64,000 nt of DNA from Xestospongia muta (Eukaryota; Porifera; Demospongiae; Haplosclerida; Petrosiidae): assembly GCA_963693285.1 (NCBI GenBank), contig OY848917.1, forward strand, positions 33,677,245 through 33,741,244. Reading direction: 5' to 3'. Made by a program: the position numbers and the translations under genes. A model generated the notes under the pieces. It had not been told where the DNA came from. It worked only from the letters and a program-made list of their open reading frames with translations, and ran no database searches. Of the stretch, positions 32,700-43,435 are shown in pieces. The stretch's first letter is position 1, and each line of letters opens with the position of its first letter.

Positions 32700-33575
32700 C
32701 TTTATTTTGTTGGCACTGCTGCTGTTAAGTGTTATTACAACAATTCTAGAAAAGGTAAGGTAATAGATGGATCAGTAAATGGATAGAAGAAAAGTATCAT
32801 GCCATTTTATCTAATCTCATTTAGTCTCACTAAATGTACTGTTGTTTCATTTCGTCTTAAAGTGTACAAACCCTAACATAGAAAAGGAGAAATGATAAAT
32901 GGATATGTGAATAGATGAAAGAACAACAGAGGATACAATAGGATTGGCTTTTATACAAATGATGACACTGATAATGGATAAATCAATAAATAAATCTGCT
33001 GCTCTAAAGTGTTATTACAACATTTGTAGTAAGATTATGAGAGATTAATTAGTCTTTATGTTGACATTATTATGTATGAAGATAATAGTAATCTGATTGT
33101 ACTTAAATACATATTTTAAAATAATTATTTTAATTTACCAGTATATAAAAAATAATCATATCAATAGTATCATCTCACTTTAAAAGTGAATCAGTTGATT
33201 TAACCAATCTGTGGTCATATATAAGTTGAATATAATATAAGATGAAATGGTGATAATAGTAAACATACTATTCTTAACATAGTTATAGACAGTCATGTTT
33301 TGTCTAGGTAACTAATTAGGCAATAGAATTTTAATTTGTGCTAAACTTGTGTATGAGAGCTGTTACTATGGAATTTATCATTAGCTAATTTTCATACCAT
33401 ACATTCATGATCTAAGAAGTGAAATGAACTGTCAATTCAATAGTAATTAGTAATAAGATATTATTCAGCGGTTTGAATGTAATATATTCTAGATTTGATA
33501 CAACCTTTAACGTCTGTTACTAGTGTCATTAATGGCAGTTTTTTATTATAATAAAAATGTTTAATATTATAGTGA
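32700..33575 (+). repeat. Diverged copy of the 886-base unit
   Basis: Corresponds to the tandem unit at 58861-60632: AGTGTACAAACCCTAACATAG, TGATGACACTGATAATGGAT, and the TATATAAGTTGAATATAATA repeat at 33115-33270. No gene seen. Confidence 0.65.
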
Positions 33576-33881
33576 AATGGGTAGTCAATTTGATGTCATG
33601 ACATGGTGTCAGTTGTACAGAGTAAGTACATGTAATGCAACATATTGTATTACATGATAATATGTCCTTGCAGGGTGTCTTACTTAGCTGGTGAATTTAT
33701 TGCAAGTTTAAAATGTTGTCAAGAAGAACTTAACATTACTGCTAATGATGTGTTATGTATAAAGATTGCTGGACTATCCCATGAATCAGGTCATGGTCCA
33801 TTTTCTCATATGTTTGATGGCCAAATTAATCCTCTTATTAGTAAAGATAAAAATTGGAAGGGAAGCCCTTTATATTCTTAA
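33576..33881 (+). pseudogene. SAMHD1-like HD-domain exon with changed metal motif
   Basis: After acceptor TTGCAG (33673) the reading GVSYLAGEFIASLKCCQEEL ... NDVLCIKIAGLSHESGHGPF SHMFDGQINPL matches the first HD-domain helices of SAMHD1-family dNTP triphosphohydrolases. The family's HD pair (CHDLGHGPFSHMFD) reads HE here, replacing the metal-binding aspartate. The exon is alone: no other part of the enzyme is nearby. An upstream exon-like piece (33585-33620, GSQFDVMTWCQLY with donor GTAAGT) recurs at 58820, 59700 and 60590 without the HD exon. Best seen as an orphan or decayed exon. Confidence 0.7.
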
Positions 33882-33887
33882 ACTTGA

Positions 33888-33892
<5 letters not shown>

Positions 33893-33934
<42 letters not shown>
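33893..33934. repeat. (CT)n microsatellite
   Basis: About 42 bases of CT just after the HD exon. The preceding 33-base word (GGAAGCCCTTTATATTCTTA...) recurs at 34340 ahead of another short CT tract (34375-34391). Confidence 0.95.
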
Positions 33935-33935
<1 letters not shown>

Positions 33936-33939
33936 ATTT

Positions 33940-34949
33940 GTCCCTTTCAGTTTTTTCGGGTGTAACTTTATTTTTTTGTTGGCACTGCTGCTAAGTGTTA
34001 TTACAACAATTGTAGTAAGACTTTGAGAGATTAATTAGTCTTTATGTTGACATTATTATATATGAACATAGTAGTAATCTGGTTGTACATAAGTACATAC
34101 TTTAAACTAATAACTAATTATTTTAATTTACCAGTATATAAAAGATAATCATGTCAATAGTACCAGCTCACTTTAAAAGTGAATCAGTTGATTTAACCAA
34201 TCTGTGGTCATATATAAGTTGAATATAATATAAGATGAAATGGTGATAATAGTAAACATACTATTCTTAACATAGTTATAGACAGTCATGTTTTGTCTAG
34301 GTAACTAATTGGACAAAAGAATTTTGATGGATTCTTTAAGGGAAGCCCTTTATATTCTTAAACTTGATGCATCTATCTCTCTCTCTCTCTCTTATATAGA
34401 TGCTAAACCATTTGTTTTAGGGTTGTCACTATAGAATTTATTATGAGATAACCTCCATAACATGTATGCATGATCTGACTAATCAATTATGAAATCCAGG
34501 AATTGTCAATTCCATAGTAGTTAGTAATAATAGTGCACTTGTACTATGTCTTTTATAAGGATGCATCCAAATGAGTATATTTACAATAAATCACACCTAC
34601 CTAACATGCTATAATCATTGAAGCTATATATGAAAGTTGTCTTGAGTGCTTTTTGATCAATCAAATGACAGTTTATTGATAACACAAAGATGTCATTTTG
34701 CATTATTCAGAGTACTTACTATCAACTTAACTAGTATACTATAAAGAATATTTTCGAAAAATGTGATTGTAAATGCTACATTAGAGCTAAATTCTCTTAT
34801 TTATATTATACTAAGTCATTAGTCTTTTCTTGTTGCTATTAAGTTGAGAAATAGAATAGTGCTTTAAAATGTGATTGTACATGATATATTAGACTACATG
34901 TAGTTATCTAATTGAGTCATGTTTCTCTTTGTATTGTTATTAATAGTTA
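33940..34949. repeat. Repeat block plus EF-hand 3' flank
   Basis: 33985-34320 repeats 33010-33330 (TATATAAGTTGAATATAATA repeat). 34560-34949 is the conserved 3' flank of the minus-strand EF-hand genes. Confidence 0.65.
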
Positions 34950-35438
34950 TTAAGCTGACAAAAAGAACTTGACAAAACTTCCCAAAGTCTCTTCATAATC
35001 AACAACCCCATCTCCATTGGTGTCAGCTTTATTGAAAAGTTCATCGATTGTTTCTTGTTTAATGTTCAATGATTTATGAAACTGGAGAAATTCTTCATAA
35101 GATATAACTCCATCTTTATTAATATCCATGATTTTAAAAACTGCATCAGCTAATCCTTTCACACATTCTTTGGCATTTGGCTGAGAAACAAATTTTTTTG
35201 CTTGTTCTACAAACTCCTCTTCAGTAACTCCTTTTTCATCAACTAATGAGATAGATGTAATTACTTCATAGTAGTGCTTTTCCTCATCTGGACCTTGCTT
35301 TCTATAGGCAGCCAGTTTTTTAGCTACAATATCCATGTCTGTATTATCAACAACACCATTTTTGTCCACATCTAAGTGGGAAAAACGCAATTTCATTTTC
35401 TTGATCCAAGTAGGACTGTCAGTAAACGAGGTATCCAT
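34950..35438 (-). CDS. EF-hand calcium-binding protein (162 aa)
   Basis: Minus-strand branch. EF1 DVDKNGVVDNTD (23-34), degenerate second hand, canonical EF3 DINKDGVISYEE (105-116), and EF4 DTNGDGVVDYEE (139-150), so three sites look functional. It ends FFLSA like the 4.3 and 62.7 kb copies. A GGCGCTGATAAAAACC promoter word lies about 85 bases upstream on the minus strand. Intact and probably expressed. Its divergent neighbour here is the cysteine-exon cluster, not a UGT; the UGT has been lost or replaced. Confidence 0.9.
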   Translation of the reverse strand: MDTSFTDSPTWIKKMKLRFSHLDVDKNGVVDNTDMDIVAKKLAAYRKQGPDEEKHYYEVITSISLVDEKGVTEEEFVEQAKKFVSQPNAKECVKGLADAVFKIMDINKDGVISYEEFLQFHKSLNIKQETIDELFNKADTNGDGVVDYEETLGSFVKFFLSA

Positions 35439-36290
35439 CTTGGCTAGTGTATGTAGACCTTCAACACAACAGAGTAGATGAAAAGAAAGGAAATTATGAA
35501 GCCGGAATGAACAGAGGTTTTTATCAGCGCCGCTATATTAGATTATTATAATAAAATTATTATTAGATAACTAATTATTATTATAAAATTATTAATATTC
35601 CAGACAGTATGTCTTTAGGAAGATGGGCTTGTTCTAAGTTGTTTGAATCTGTTGCAGTACTGGATATCTGTATAGAGCTCAGCAAGATAAGTATTCTCCT
35701 GATAATATTACAATTGATTATAAGAAAAGCTATAGAGTGGTAACACGAGAATCATTGATTTAAAGACATATGTGTTCAAACATTAATTGATGAAATACAT
35801 GCAAACGAAAAATTTGCAGTCAATAAGTTATCATCTTATTAACATGTAGTCACAGTCATGTCCTGAAATTGTATCCAAATATATAGCTGTGCATGGACAC
35901 TAAATACAATAATGTATTTATATGAAATCAAATTAAAATACTATCTATATTATGGAACACACACCAGTTTTTGACATTGTATCTGTCTAACTATATCATA
36001 GATAGTCTAATCCTATAGTAAAATGAATATAAGTACACAATGGCAAGACTTTCAGGTTAAAATTGTTTCCATTACTTGATGTGTCCTTACATTATCTACT
36101 GTTGTCAAGAACCAGAAAGCAGTAGTATGTATTTATTGTAAACAAGTACTCCCAAGCTAAGAATTTTAAATAATTGATATAACATTATTATTACTTTCCA
36201 AAGTGAAGGATCTTAATTGTTTATGCTTTACAACATGTTCTATTATTATTGCATTGTGTCTATAAAATGATTTGTGCTGTTGCCTTTTGT
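35439..36290. other. EF-hand upstream region, no gene seen
   Basis: AT-rich. 35810-35900 (TAACATGTAGTCACAGTCATG) is shared with the EF-hand/UGT intergenic regions at 40410 and 53460. From 36045 it matches the intron region of the 55.7 kb cysteine-exon gene, but that gene's first exon is absent. Confidence 0.5.
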
Positions 36291-36299
36291 TTTGATAAT

Positions 36300-37163
36300 A
36301 TTAATTTTATAGGATACCCAGGGCCAAATGTACATGGAATGTTAACACTTGGAGATATTGTTGGCTGTAAATAATAACATGATATATCTTGAAGTCATAC
36401 ACGTATGTTGTAGTGGAGGTGATGATTCAACAGAAATTTCGAGCTATTGTGACTATCTCACTGACTGTCCTGTGTATTGTAACAGTTATCCTACTACATG
36501 TAGTAAGTACACAATACTAAGTGATCACATGAACTGTATATTTAATATAGATAATGTAAAATTTAAGATCTCTTCAAGTAATTAAAATATTAATTGAACT
36601 AAACCAAGCTAATGAGATCAATACAGAGTATTGTTTCTATTCTACAATATGTCCATATATTTGGTACTGTAGAGCAACATAGTGTAGAGTGTAGTAAGTT
36701 ATATCTATGTATTGTTATAATGTACCACATTGATATACTTACAGAAACTAAAGCAGCATCATCTGTGGATAGTATAGGTAGGTTCTCTTATAATAATGTT
36801 TGCATGAATTTTAATATAATTATACAAACATTTCATTCCCTTGTTGTGTGTGATGAAAGATCATTTAAGTAGCAAATAGCATGGGACAGCTCCTCCCTAA
36901 ATGTCAGGATAAGATGCAATAAATATGTACTGTTGATATTCTTAACCTTTAAAAGACTCTTAAAAATCATTATGATGGATGTCATCATTGATAAACTATT
37001 CTTTCTTTTTGTTAACATGTCTTGTTGTCATCATACCAGTTACTGTCTTATCTTTTGTACAGAACATAATAGATGTAGTAAGTAGACTATGTACTGATAT
37101 ACTCACAATATATTGCTATTATAGATGTTCAATCTCTTCCTCCAATGATCTCTATATCAAGTA
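36300..37163 (+). pseudogene. Cysteine-rich exon cluster, copy B, cut by an insertion
   Basis: Exon-like GYPGPNVHGMLTLGDIVG (36313) is followed by SYCDYLTDCPVYCNSYPTTC (36452-36510, donor GTAAGT) and the YC...CP...C exon at 36625-36780. That exon has a one-base insertion (TAGAGCAAC for TAGTCAAC) and loses frame. The last exon is interrupted at 37163 by the helicase-bearing element. The 36430-36520 piece also reads, one frame over, as a hydrophobic stretch (AIVTISLTVLCIVTVILLHV), so its true frame is not certain. Confidence 0.45.
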
Positions 37164-37868
37164 TAGTCAAGGCGTGCCCTGACCCTCGCGTGCCGGAGGG
37201 TCAGGATAACTACGCACACAAAACTTGTTCTGCTGCAAAATTTTTGTAGCAAAGGAAGTGACGTCTACTGGAAGGGAAGTGACATCATTGTCATCAATGA
37301 ACATGGCTGAGATTATGGAAGTAGAGAGGCGCCTTGGGTTAATTCTAAAAGAAAAACAGAGGGAAGTAATTGCTGCTTTTGTTAACGGGAATGATGACTT
37401 TGCTGTGCTACCTACTGGATTTGGTAAAACACTATCAGTCAGTACTGATAATGCAGTCAACAGCATAGTCAATATTTTTGCAAGTGCTTGACTCCAATAT
37501 CTCAAGTCTGTATAGTGCTGAGACACAAAAGCGGATCATTCTTCCAACATATCCATCATCATTATGACTCAGTAGTCATTAACATCAACATCAATCTTCA
37601 CTTCATCAAATCGTTCCACTACTATAAGCCTTTATATAGCCTTTTCCAAATTGCCAAGGCTTTTGAGTAGGCATCACTCAGCATGCTACAACTATCTGTA
37701 GCTCGATGAGTTATGTCTTTCTCACAGCCATAGCAATACAGTGTCATTTATAATTCACAGCCGCTCCGTACACGTGTTGCAGCCCCACCCGAAGCCATTC
37801 AGCTCAGAACAAGGTTAGTGTGTGTAGTTTTCCCGACCCTCCGGCAAGCGAATTCCACGCCTTGACTA
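37164..37868. mobile_element. 705-base inverted-repeat element carrying a helicase fragment
   Basis: The left end TAGTCAAGGCGTGCC mirrors the right end CCACGCCTTGACTA. Pairing continues through TGCCGGAGGGTC and CTACGCACAC, about 50 bases in all, and the left arm also contains its own GACCCTC/GAGGGTC hairpin. It sits in the last cysteine exon: the uninterrupted sequence is at 30925 and 57025. TA at both ends may be the target duplication. Non-autonomous. Confidence 0.8.
37297..37491 (+). pseudogene. RecQ-like helicase N-terminal fragment (64 aa)
   Basis: ATG at 37297 opens MNMAEIMEVERRLGLILKEK QREVIAAFVNGNDDFAVLPT GFGKTL: a RecQ-type Q region (LKxxQxEVI) followed by Walker A (LPTGFGKT). The frame then drifts and stops 16 codons later. 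There is no DEAH box or second lobe. Only the first ~50 residues of the helicase were captured within the element. Confidence 0.7.
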
Positions 37869-37883
37869 ATATACTAAATACTG

Positions 37884-38155
37884 TTGGCTAGCTAGGACCG
37901 CCACCGTGGCCTGGTAACCATCGTCCAAAGACGAGGTAATCCTCGCTGGTACTTCGGCCTCTCTTCAAACCTGCCGTAGGGAATTCGAGCTCTGCGGGAT
38001 GTCTAAGCAGTCAATATTATTAAGTTGAAACCGGGCTTACAATACACAAGACCTCGTCACGTTTAAAGAGAGACTACCAGCCGTATTCTAGTCCGCCTTT
38101 CGGATACTCTTACGAGTATGCTGATAACCATCTCAGAAGTCATGATGCATTGCAG
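37884..38155. repeat. GC-rich interspersed repeat, copy 1
   Basis: TGGCTAGCTAGGACCGCCACC ... GAATTCGAGCTCTGCGGG ... CTAAGCAGTC ... CCAGCCGTATTCTAGTCCGCC stands out from the AT-rich surroundings. Copy 2 is at 50951-51190. TTCGAGCTC resembles a tRNA B box, while CTAAGCAG and GAGACTACCAGCC resemble 5S rRNA control boxes. A Pol III SINE origin is possible but unproven. Confidence 0.5.
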
Positions 38156-38393
38156 ACGCTGGCCCACAACACATCCTACCATGGTTGTTTTAGTTTCAAT
38201 TTATATGTACTTACAATTTTGTTATCATGTTCTAGTGGGGCACAACTGTGAATCGCTATGAAGTTATTAACAACTGCTATGCATATAATTATCAGAAACG
38301 GTGAACAAACGGCTGTTTAAAAAAATAAAACTAAAACTATATTTTTAAGAACCAATAATAAAACCAGTCCCATTTAAGCAAACTAAAAAACAC

Positions 38394-38395
<2 letters not shown>

Positions 38396-38439
<44 letters not shown>
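38396..38439. repeat. (TA)n microsatellite
   Basis: About 40 bases of TA. The equivalent site in copy 2 (51397-51437) is TA followed by (TG)n. Confidence 0.95.
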
Positions 38440-38443
<4 letters not shown>

Positions 38444-39657
38444 TTTGTTTTATTTTTAGAGCAAATAAATAAATAAGTAATGAATAAATAATAGAACTCA
38501 ACTTAATATCTTAAAGTTCCAAGAGAAGAAGGCCTGCACCATCCTCCATATTTATACCACTTCTTCATTTTATTCTAGAACGTATTAAACACAAATCTGT
38601 TGTAAAAATCAACAAGATAGTCTAGCTTATATTTATATTAACTGGGCATCAGTGTTTACAAGCAACACAAATATCCAACAATCCTTCAATCTGTGGTTAC
38701 CATAGCACTCTAATGCTCAGATCTCCAATCAGTGCTACAGTATCTCTTGGTTCATTGACCTACACACTACAGACCCTCTCAAAACATCTTTGTTTGTAGA
38801 CCATGAAAGCAATATCACCTAATGACTCACAAACTTCATTTTGTCTTAGTATCTTACTTTTGTTGTCTCATGATGCATTCCATAGTGACTATAAAATGTA
38901 TAAGAGATAACTTCTGTACCCTAGGTGTATTACCTTTTAGATGTCATCTGGAAGTACAGGAATTCTTAATTTCAGAGTAATTAGAATTTGGGATTTAATT
39001 TGTAGACATAACAGGATACTTGTATTATAATTGTTTTAAAAGAATATTAGTAACCTAAGTAACTATATATCAGTTAAACCTATCAATTTAACAGTATAGT
39101 ATAATTAATGACAACAATATCTTGTCTAGAACGATATCTGTTATATAGTAATTTATTACAATTAAATACATAACCCCAGTTATTGTCCTCATGACTATAA
39201 CACATATTGTATAATTAAAACAACCAATAAGATAAGCCTTTCTTTAAGTTTTCTCAGATTTCTCATACATCCATGAAATCTATCATTCATTCAGAACATT
39301 CTTGTATATTATTTAATAGTTAAGTTATGGATAGGGACAGTTTAATGCAAATACAAATAATTAACGTATTTAATTACAATAAACCACATCTGACCATGTT
39401 AGTAATAATTGAGCCATATATTAAACTTGCTGTGGAATGCAATTTGATTAAACAAATGAAGAATCCTTTATAATATGAAGGCGTTGTTTTTTTCATTATT
39501 CAGAGCACTTAATTAGTATGAAAATATTAATTTAAAAATGTGATTGCATGTGTTAAATTAGAACTACATTCTATTAACTAACTAAGTCATGAGTCTTCGC
39601 TTATAGTTATTAAACTATTTAGTAATTATGCTGAGAAATAGAATTTTCGTAAGTTTC

Positions 39658-40104
39658 TTAATAATCAATGACTCCATCTCCATTGACGTCAGCTGTATTG
39701 AATAGCATAACAATTGCTTCTTGTTTAATGTTCAATGATTTATGAAACTGCAAAAATTCTTCATAGGATATAACTCCATCATTATTAGCATCCATGATGT
39801 TAAAAACTGAATCAACCGATACTTTTACACGTTCTTTAGAATCTGGCTGAGAAACAAATTTTTTTGCTCTTTCTATAAACTCCTCTTCAGAAACTCCTTT
39901 TTCATCAACTAACAAGGTAGATTGAATCACTTTAAAGTAGTGCTTTTCCTCATCTGAACCTTGGTTTCTATAGGTAGCCAGATTCCTAGTTACAATAGCT
40001 AAGTCTGTATTATTAACAACGCTACTTTTGTCTACATCCAAAAGAGCAAAACGCCATTTCATTTTCTTGATCCAGATAGGACTGTCTGTAAACGAGGTAT
40101 CCAT
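39658..40104 (-). CDS. EF-hand protein truncated inside its last calcium loop (148 aa)
   Basis: The reading matches the 52691-53179 copy to residue 148 (GDGVIDY), where CAA has become TAA at 39660-39658. The fourth loop loses positions 11 and 12, including the bidentate glutamate, and the exit helix. A roughly ten-base deletion follows in the dead 3' part. EF1 is also weakened: the loop glycine is serine (DVDKSSVVNNTD). Only EF3 (DANNDGVISYEE) is fully canonical. Probably non-functional or a single-site protein. Confidence 0.75.
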   Translation of the reverse strand: MDTSFTDSPIWIKKMKWRFALLDVDKSSVVNNTDLAIVTRNLATYRNQGSDEEKHYFKVIQSTLLVDEKGVSEEEFIERAKKFVSQPDSKERVKVSVDSVFNIMDANNDGVISYEEFLQFHKSLNIKQEAIVMLFNTADVNGDGVIDY

Positions 40105-40980
40105 TTTGGCTAGTGTAAGTAGATCAGCACAACAGAATGATGAAAAATGAAATGATTAGAAGTTAACAGATGACGTTATCCGCAAATCATATATAACACG
40201 GCGTAATACCATTTGATTAAATCGTAATATTGTTGTTGATGCTTTTGTTACACTTAGTATAACGGTTATACACTTATTCGTACGTATTTAAAATTCCAGA
40301 CAGTATGTAGCAATTAAATTATAGGAGTTTGGTCTGGTTTATATGATAGGTAATTTGGGGTAAATCATAAGCAAAAGTAATTTTAAAATTAACAATAGTT
40401 ATTATCTTCTTAACATGTAGTCACAGTGATGTCCTAAAATTGTATCCAAATATACTTATGACTTTATAACAGTATGTAAATATTTAGTATTATATGTAAT
40501 GGACTCTAACTGGATATATCTATAATATGCTGCTAGTATATAGTGATGTTTATTGTGATATGTTGTCACTGCTAGTGTAATATACAATATTTTGAATTAC
40601 AATGTTAAAATTTTATTTCTACCAAAATCTTTGACTTGTCACATTAAAACACATCGTTAGTTCAACATCATAAACTTATATGATTCTATGATATGGTTTA
40701 CATAGCATATATTTAATATCTCATGTAATATAAATGTTTGTTATAAAGTATTTCTAAATGTAGAGTGCTAGCTGTTTATGTTCAATGCATCATCAAAGAT
40801 ACAAACAATGTAGATTTATAATGATGATGATCTTGTCTAACCATATCCTTGATAATTATAATCATGCACAGTAAAATGAATATAAGTACACTTTAAACCT
40901 TAGAAGTTGCCATTAATAGAAGCTTAGCCATATAAGGATATGAATCCTGACAAATTTAAAAGTCAACTTCCTCTTTCAAA
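40105..40980. promoter_or_regulatory. Shared EF-hand/UGT intergenic region (877 bases)
   Basis: Divergent genes are separated by 876 bases here and 738 bases in the duplicate (53180-53917). Conserved words include TTAACATGTAGTCACAG, GGACTCTAACTGGATATATC and GATATGGTTTACATA. The UGT-proximal half recurs as orphan pieces at six other places in the window. A bidirectional promoter is a reasonable inference. Confidence 0.45.
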
Positions 40981-42579
40981 ATGTCAGCCTTTCTTTTATT
41001 TTGTTTTATTGGATTGACCTTAACTGAAGAATCCCTTAATCTAAATAGGAGTCCCAATCCACTTTTTCATTCTGATGAAGGCAACCACTCCATGTTATCA
41101 GTTTTGATTCTTCACTCTTTAAATCCAGGCCATTTCTTTCCTCTGGTAGCATTGGGAGCTGAACTTGTAAGCAGAGGTCATCAAGTGACTGTGTTAGGAC
41201 CAACTGTTGAAAGATATGAACATCTTCCCAAGTTGGCTAAATCGCATGGAATGAAAGTTATATCAGCAGACTTCATACCTTACTGGTTATATGAACAAGT
41301 AGTTGAAACTGGTAAACATGAAGGCAGTGGTGATTTAACAACTATCGTATACAATATAACACAAACATTATTCAATGCTAGTGAAGACAATGAGATATAT
41401 TTCTTGAAAATGAAGAAAGAGATTGATAAGCTGAATAGCAGTAATTATGACTATATAATATCTGATATAGCTACTGCCTATGTTGGATATTACATACAGA
41501 GTGCCTGGAATAATGACAATATAATGCTTGTTATGCCAACAGTACCAATTCAACCTCAGTATTCAATACCATGGCCTTTTCCATGTGTATTTAGTCCAAT
41601 ATCTGATAATATGTCATTTTATGATCGATTTCTGACCACTGTTCTGTACAATCCTATGGAAAAAGTAATGTTTGTTGTTTTTGACTATCTTTTAAGGATT
41701 GATAAAGAGCGAAGTATTTTTGATGCTAGTTCAAGGTTCTTTGAACAACCACTTTTAATAAACACAGTAATTGGATTTGATTGGCCAAAAACTATTCTTC
41801 CTCTTCAACATTATGTTGGCCCTATGTTCCTCTCAACATCACCTCCTCTAGACTCCACTCTTGTTGATTGGTTATCAAACATTCCTCCAGACTCTCAGGT
41901 TATTTATGTCAGTATGGGTACAACTGGTGAGGTCACTGATAAAATGGCAAAAGCATTCATTGAACTTTCATTGAACTACATCATTGTATGGTCATTACGT
42001 CAATCCAATCATGACATTCTTAATGGTCTTTCTATTAACAAAGATCGTGTGTACATCTCACCATGGATATCACAGATTACAATGCTACAACATCACTCAG
42101 TAGTGCTAGCAATATTACATTGTGGTATCAATGGTGTCATGGAAGCCCTGTACCATTCTGTACCTGTTATATGTTTTCCGAGTGTATATGAGCAGTTTGA
42201 TGTTGCCTACAGACTGGAATCTCAAGGTTTAGGAATATGGTTCATCCCAAGTAAAGTGACTACATATGATATTGTGGATTCAGTTCACAAAATTAGGACA
42301 AGTGGCTACAATGAACAAGTTAGAAAAGTGAGTTGTTTATTAAGAGCTGGAGGAGGAGCTAAAAAAGGTGCTGATCTGGTGGAACTATATGCTGATATAG
42401 GACATGATCATGGTATCCCTTCATTTATTCGCTATAAATGGAACTTTATACAGTATTATAATATTGATGTATGGTTGGTTATAGTAAGCAGTGTTATCAT
42501 TATCATCTGGGGTAGCCATAAAATGTGCAAATGTTGTCTAAGTTACTGCAGTAGTCATCAAAAGACTAAGCGAGATTAA
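40981..42579 (+). CDS. UDP-glucuronosyltransferase (532 aa)
   Basis: GT1-family enzyme transferring a sugar from a UDP donor to small lipophilic acceptors, at the ER lumen. An N-terminal signal peptide (about residues 1-15) is followed by the acceptor domain with GHFFP (catalytic histidine 51) and RGHQVTVLGPT, and the partner aspartate in ISDIA (162). The donor domain has VIYVSMGTT (308-315) and the signature SPWISQITMLQHHS ... ILHCGINGVMEALYHSVPVI ... YEQ, where HCG replaces the usual HGG and EQ the usual DQ. There is a membrane helix (498-511) and a KTKRD tail with a KxKxx ER signal. It is a single exon of normal length. The sugar donor (glucuronate or glucose) cannot be told. Confidence 0.92.
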   Translation: MSAFLLFCFIGLTLTEESLNLNRSPNPLFHSDEGNHSMLSVLILHSLNPGHFFPLVALGAELVSRGHQVTVLGPTVERYEHLPKLAKSHGMKVISADFIPYWLYEQVVETGKHEGSGDLTTIVYNITQTLFNASEDNEIYFLKMKKEIDKLNSSNYDYIISDIATAYVGYYIQSAWNNDNIMLVMPTVPIQPQYSIPWPFPCVFSPISDNMSFYDRFLTTVLYNPMEKVMFVVFDYLLRIDKERSIFDASSRFFEQPLLINTVIGFDWPKTILPLQHYVGPMFLSTSPPLDSTLVDWLSNIPPDSQVIYVSMGTTGEVTDKMAKAFIELSLNYIIVWSLRQSNHDILNGLSINKDRVYISPWISQITMLQHHSVVLAILHCGINGVMEALYHSVPVICFPSVYEQFDVAYRLESQGLGIWFIPSKVTTYDIVDSVHKIRTSGYNEQVRKVSCLLRAGGGAKKGADLVELYADIGHDHGIPSFIRYKWNFIQYYNIDVWLVIVSSVIIIIWGSHKMCKCCLSYCSSHQKTKRD

Positions 42580-43435
42580 ATACCTGTACTTATTTTATTT
42601 ACATTATTTACATTATTGTTATTTTAAACAATTAAATTAGATTGAGTTGCTATTTACCTGAAACAATTAATATACATTTGTCACAAAACAATTAAAAGCA
42701 TTACACAATTATCGAATACATCCATAAGTAGTGTATGTACTTACAGTATATACAGTATTAAATAATACATCTTTATAATGCACATAATATGTTTATATGT
42801 ATGCATACATATATAAAAATACATCTTCATTCTTTACCAATAATAGTGTGTATATGGTTTAAAAGAAGACTAAATATCAGTTTTATTAATACCCATCTTC
42901 CAGTACTCAATGAAGTGCTGTTTGTACTGTAATGTGATTATCATAGTTAGCTGCCACACCGCCTTACTTAATTATAGCCCTTGTTATAACCAATCACCTA
43001 TAAACGTATCAGGGCTCATCAGTTCACTGAACTTGCAACTGTAAAGTATCTCTCATTGACAATGTTCCTCTTCACCATAGTATTGTAAATCCAAACTAAT
43101 TTTTTTTAATATTTCACGTAATATATTATTTTCAATAATATATTATTACTTTTATTATTAATTCATGTAAAAATTATTACTTTCCAAAGTAAAATGACTT
43201 AATTTGTTAATTCTTTACAGCATCTTCATGTGTTGTAGTTTGTACAAGCTATTATATCTTCTGCTTCAAAAAATGTATTTATAATTATTTCCAATTATTG
43301 CATTGTGTCTATAATATGATTTGTAATATGAATCTGTTGCTTTTTGTTGTGATAATATTCATTTATAGGATACCCGGGCTAAAGGTACCTGGAATGTTAA
43401 CACTTGGACCTTTAAACATACAATGATTATATGTA
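42580..43435 (+). repeat. UGT 3' flank and relic of the cysteine-exon gene start
   Basis: Parallels 55221-56170. At 43072 ATGTTCCTCTTCACCATAGTATTG is followed by TAA: a dead copy of the signal-peptide exon that is open at 55692. The second exon at 43372 (GATACCCGGGCTAAAGG) is also broken. No functional gene. Confidence 0.65.

Larger units (their letters stand above)
38160..43430 (+). repeat. Segmental duplication, copy 1 (partner 51190-56200)
   Basis: From the GC-rich repeat onwards, both regions share a (TA)n tract, CCAAGAGAAGAAGGCCTGCACC, an EF-hand gene on the minus strand, a UGT on the plus strand and its 3' flank, in the same order. The offset is about 13 kb. Copy 1 has lost the EF-hand C-terminus and kept the UGT; copy 2 has done the reverse. 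Confidence 0.85.

Noticed and set aside
41368..41553. Minus-strand frame within the UGT
   Set aside because: Shadow of a strongly supported sense gene.
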